From an uncultured Flammeovirgaceae bacterium (GTDB lineage: Bacteria > Bacteroidota > Bacteroidia > Cytophagales > Cyclobacteriaceae), in contig CAKZPJ010000719.1 in assembly GCA_937138955.1 (NCBI GenBank), positions 1-7,965 of the forward strand: DNA of 7,965 nucleotides, given 5' to 3'. A model generated the notes under the pieces. That model was not told the DNA's origin, did no database searches, and saw only the letters and a program-made list of their open reading frames with translations. Shown here one piece after another: positions 6,766 to 7,965 of the stretch (position 1 is its first letter; each line of letters begins with the position of its first letter). Both the position numbers and the translations under genes were made by a program.

Positions 6766-7311
6766 ATGATGGTAATTTTGGGAGCTCAGTCGCTACTGGG
6801 TAATGTACTTATAAAAAAATTAAGCAATGAGAACTTTAACTATCTGGTTTTAGTAGATGAAGATTCATCAACAGAAAAGGAATGGCTAGAAGACATTCAA
6901 TATTGGCATCAAGTTTCAGATGCAGACTCTCTCGACTGGGTGGAGGAAAATGCTGAGGAAATTGAGTTCATTATTTGTTGTTCTCCGGTTACTAACGATG
7001 CACGATTGGCTCAGTTTGTCTCTCTGTGGAACTTAGGGTATCAGCATCAGATTCCAGTAATTGGTGTGGGGAAATCAGAGAAGGAAGTAAAAGAAATAAT
7101 TTCTACTGAACAGTCACCATTTTTTTGGATAATACTACTTTTACAAGAATTTTACGATCCCTACAAAAATGAGCAGAAATCAACTGAAAGCAGTTCTACT
7201 CAGCAACTAACCTCATTAACCGAAGTAGCTGAGGCGATTTACTACTTCATCCGAAATCGCCAAAATTCCGGTGTCCGAACCATTGAGTCAGCACTAAGTC
7301 TGTTACCGTAA
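6766..7311 (+). CDS. Shortened, degenerate NAD-dependent sugar-epimerase-like protein (HldD-like)
   Basis: The 181-residue product resembles a cut-down short-chain-type sugar-nucleotide epimerase, best matching my recollection of Bacteroidota HldD (ADP-glyceromanno-heptose 6-epimerase, about 310-330 residues). The N-terminus has a Rossmann-like start with GAQSLLG at 6-12 in place of GAxGxxG (middle Gly replaced by Ser9), then NENFNYLVLVDE with Asp31 at the NAD-ribose position. DWVEENAEEIEFII (57-70) and LGYQHQIPVIG (90-100) follow the HldD pattern. After this, about 30 residues appear to be missing, and the expected YGDSK catalytic segment reads VGKSE (101-105), so both the Tyr and the Lys are lost. 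PFFWxxLLLQEFYDPYKNEQK (118-138) and AIYYFIRNRQNSGV (157-170) match later HldD segments. No signal peptide or membrane segment is evident. Start is ATG 6766 or the adjacent ATG 6769. Catalysis seems unlikely; it may be a pseudoenzyme or a decaying paralogue. Confidence 0.7.
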   Translation: MMVILGAQSLLGNVLIKKLSNENFNYLVLVDEDSSTEKEWLEDIQYWHQVSDADSLDWVEENAEEIEFIICCSPVTNDARLAQFVSLWNLGYQHQIPVIGVGKSEKEVKEIISTEQSPFFWIILLLQEFYDPYKNEQKSTESSSTQQLTSLTEVAEAIYYFIRNRQNSGVRTIESALSLLP

Positions 7312-7387
7312 GTTAACGAACTACTTGAGCTTGAGAGTGACTGATCGCTGTTGATTCTGACTAAATTCCACTAAGTTTACCCTAAAA

Positions 7388-7476
7388 TTAATGAACGATG
7401 AGTATTGATGAATGATTAAAAACCTTATCACTACTCATTATTCTTTGCCGCGATGGCATCAGTCATTATTCATTAC
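7388..7476. repeat. Heptamer repeats (nnAATGA type) in both orientations upstream of leuS
   Basis: Four contiguous plus-strand heptamers at 7388-7415 read TTAATGA, ACGATGA, GTATTGA, TGAATGA. Two inverted pairs follow: TCACTAC-TCATTAT at 7428-7441 and TCATTAT-TCATTAC at 7463-7476, whose complements are GTAGTGA, ATAATGA and GTAATGA. All eight units end in TGA in their own orientation and keep 7-bp phase within each block. GAACGATGAGTATTGA (7393-7408) can pair with 7428-7443 at 13 of 16 positions plus one G-U pair, and 7388-7401 can pair with 7463-7476 at 11 of 14. They fill most of the 173-bp gap between the epimerase-like gene and leuS, which otherwise shows no gene or terminator. Confidence 0.7.
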
Positions 7477-7484
7477 TTACCAAC

Positions 7485-7965
7485 ATGGCAGACTATAACT
7501 TTCAGGAAATAGAAAATAAGTGGCAAAAGCACTGGCGAGACGAAAATATTTATCAAGTTTCAATTGATCCATCCCGTCCGAAATACTACGTGTTGGATAT
7601 GTTTCCTTATCCTTCAGGCGCAGGATTACATGTGGGGCATCCACTGGGCTATATCGCCTCGGATATTGCTAGTCGCTACAAAAGGCTCAAAGGCTTTAAT
7701 GTGCTGCACCCCATGGGTTTTGACTCTTTTGGCCTACCTGCCGAACAATATGCCATTCAAACCGGACAGCATCCGGCAATCACTACGGCGCAAAATATTG
7801 AACGCTACAAGGAGCAACTTGGCAATCTGGGATTTTCCTTTGATTGGAGTCGGGAGGTACAAACAAGTTCCCCCGACTTTTATCGCTGGACACAGTGGAT
7901 TTTTATGCAGTTATTTGAGAGCTGGTTCAACCAAGCTACCAATCAAGCTGAATCTATTGACTCAT
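7485..7965 (+). CDS. leuS: Leucyl-tRNA synthetase, N-terminal part (runs off right edge)
   Basis: LeuS is the class I cytoplasmic enzyme that charges tRNA-Leu. The visible 160 residues, out of about 850-930 for the family, show the N-terminal Rossmann start: [20 protein letters not shown] at 34-53 with HVGH (49-52) as the HIGH ATP-binding signature, [13 protein letters not shown] at 78-90, which is characteristic of LeuS, and [10 protein letters not shown] at 116-125. After [16 protein letters not shown] the sequence continues [12 protein letters not shown], an insertion-type segment that I recall from Bacteroidota LeuS before the zinc-binding domain. The start ATG at 7485 follows a run of repeats and has no Shine-Dalgarno sequence; an ATG at 7453 is out of frame. 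It lies 173 bp downstream of the epimerase-like gene on the same strand; cotranscription is possible because no terminator is visible. Confidence 0.97.
   Translation, partial: MADYNFQEIENKWQKHWRDENIYQVSIDPSRPKYYVLDMFPYPSGAGLHVGHPLGYIASDIASRYKRLKGFNVLHPMGFDSFGLPAEQYAIQTGQHPAITTAQNIERYKEQLGNLGFSFDWSREVQTSSPDFYRWTQWIFMQLFESWFNQATNQAESIDS

Noticed and set aside
7446..7460. Small hairpin TGCC-GCGAT-GGCA between the inverted heptamer pairs
   Set aside because: The stem is only 4 bp and has no following T-tract, so it is not supportable as a terminator or regulatory element.
7312..7484. T-box leader or other tRNA-sensing element upstream of leuS
   Set aside because: No T-box core sequence or specifier-loop architecture is visible; the gap is mostly heptamer repeats.

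Overview
The window looks like chromosomal DNA from a Bacteroidota bacterium, probably Cytophagales. The grounds are a SusC/SusD outer-membrane pair with Bacteroidota-type features (a carboxypeptidase-like N-terminal domain on SusC and an acidic stretch after the lipoprotein cysteine of SusD), start codons without Shine-Dalgarno sequences, a TAnnTTTG-type promoter box, and a LeuS N-terminus of the Bacteroidota type. The order-level guess comes from remembered protein resemblance, not a search. I see no mobile element, CRISPR array, tRNA or rRNA.

Layout. Positions 1-56 (minus) hold the first 18 codons of a cutC-like gene, running off the left edge. Positions 57-138 hold a strong hairpin terminator that closes the susCD unit. 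The susC-like gene (1686-4805) and susD-like gene (139-1653) are transcribed leftward in that order, 32 bp apart. The 123 bp upstream of susC contains a weak promoter candidate and a 16-bp imperfect palindrome. Further right, also leftward, queD/PTPS-like (6032-6514) and lpxB (4929-6035) overlap by 4 bp (ATGA) and must be one operon. A 251-bp divergent intergenic region (6515-6765) separates this leftward block from two rightward genes: a 181-codon degenerate sugar-nucleotide-epimerase-like gene (6766-7311) and the start of leuS (7485 to the right edge).

How the genes fit together. SusC and SusD should form one outer-membrane uptake complex. LpxB makes the lipid A disaccharide of the same membrane. 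The QueD-like enzyme belongs to pterin/7-deazaguanine chemistry and is tied to lpxB by translational coupling, not by an obvious pathway. No glycan-degrading enzyme accompanies susCD here, so its substrate cannot be read from context.

Most interesting points: (1) the 181-codon gene reads as an HldD-like epimerase (ADP-glyceromanno-heptose 6-epimerase family) whose central segment is missing and whose catalytic Tyr and Lys positions appear replaced, yet the frame is open, which suggests a pseudoenzyme or a decaying paralogue; (2) both intergenic regions flanking it carry degenerate 7-bp-period repeats, TTcatat-like in the queD leader and nnAATGA-like in both orientations before leuS, the latter able to form alternative hairpins ending 8 bp before the leuS start. 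No clearly new multi-gene system is visible.
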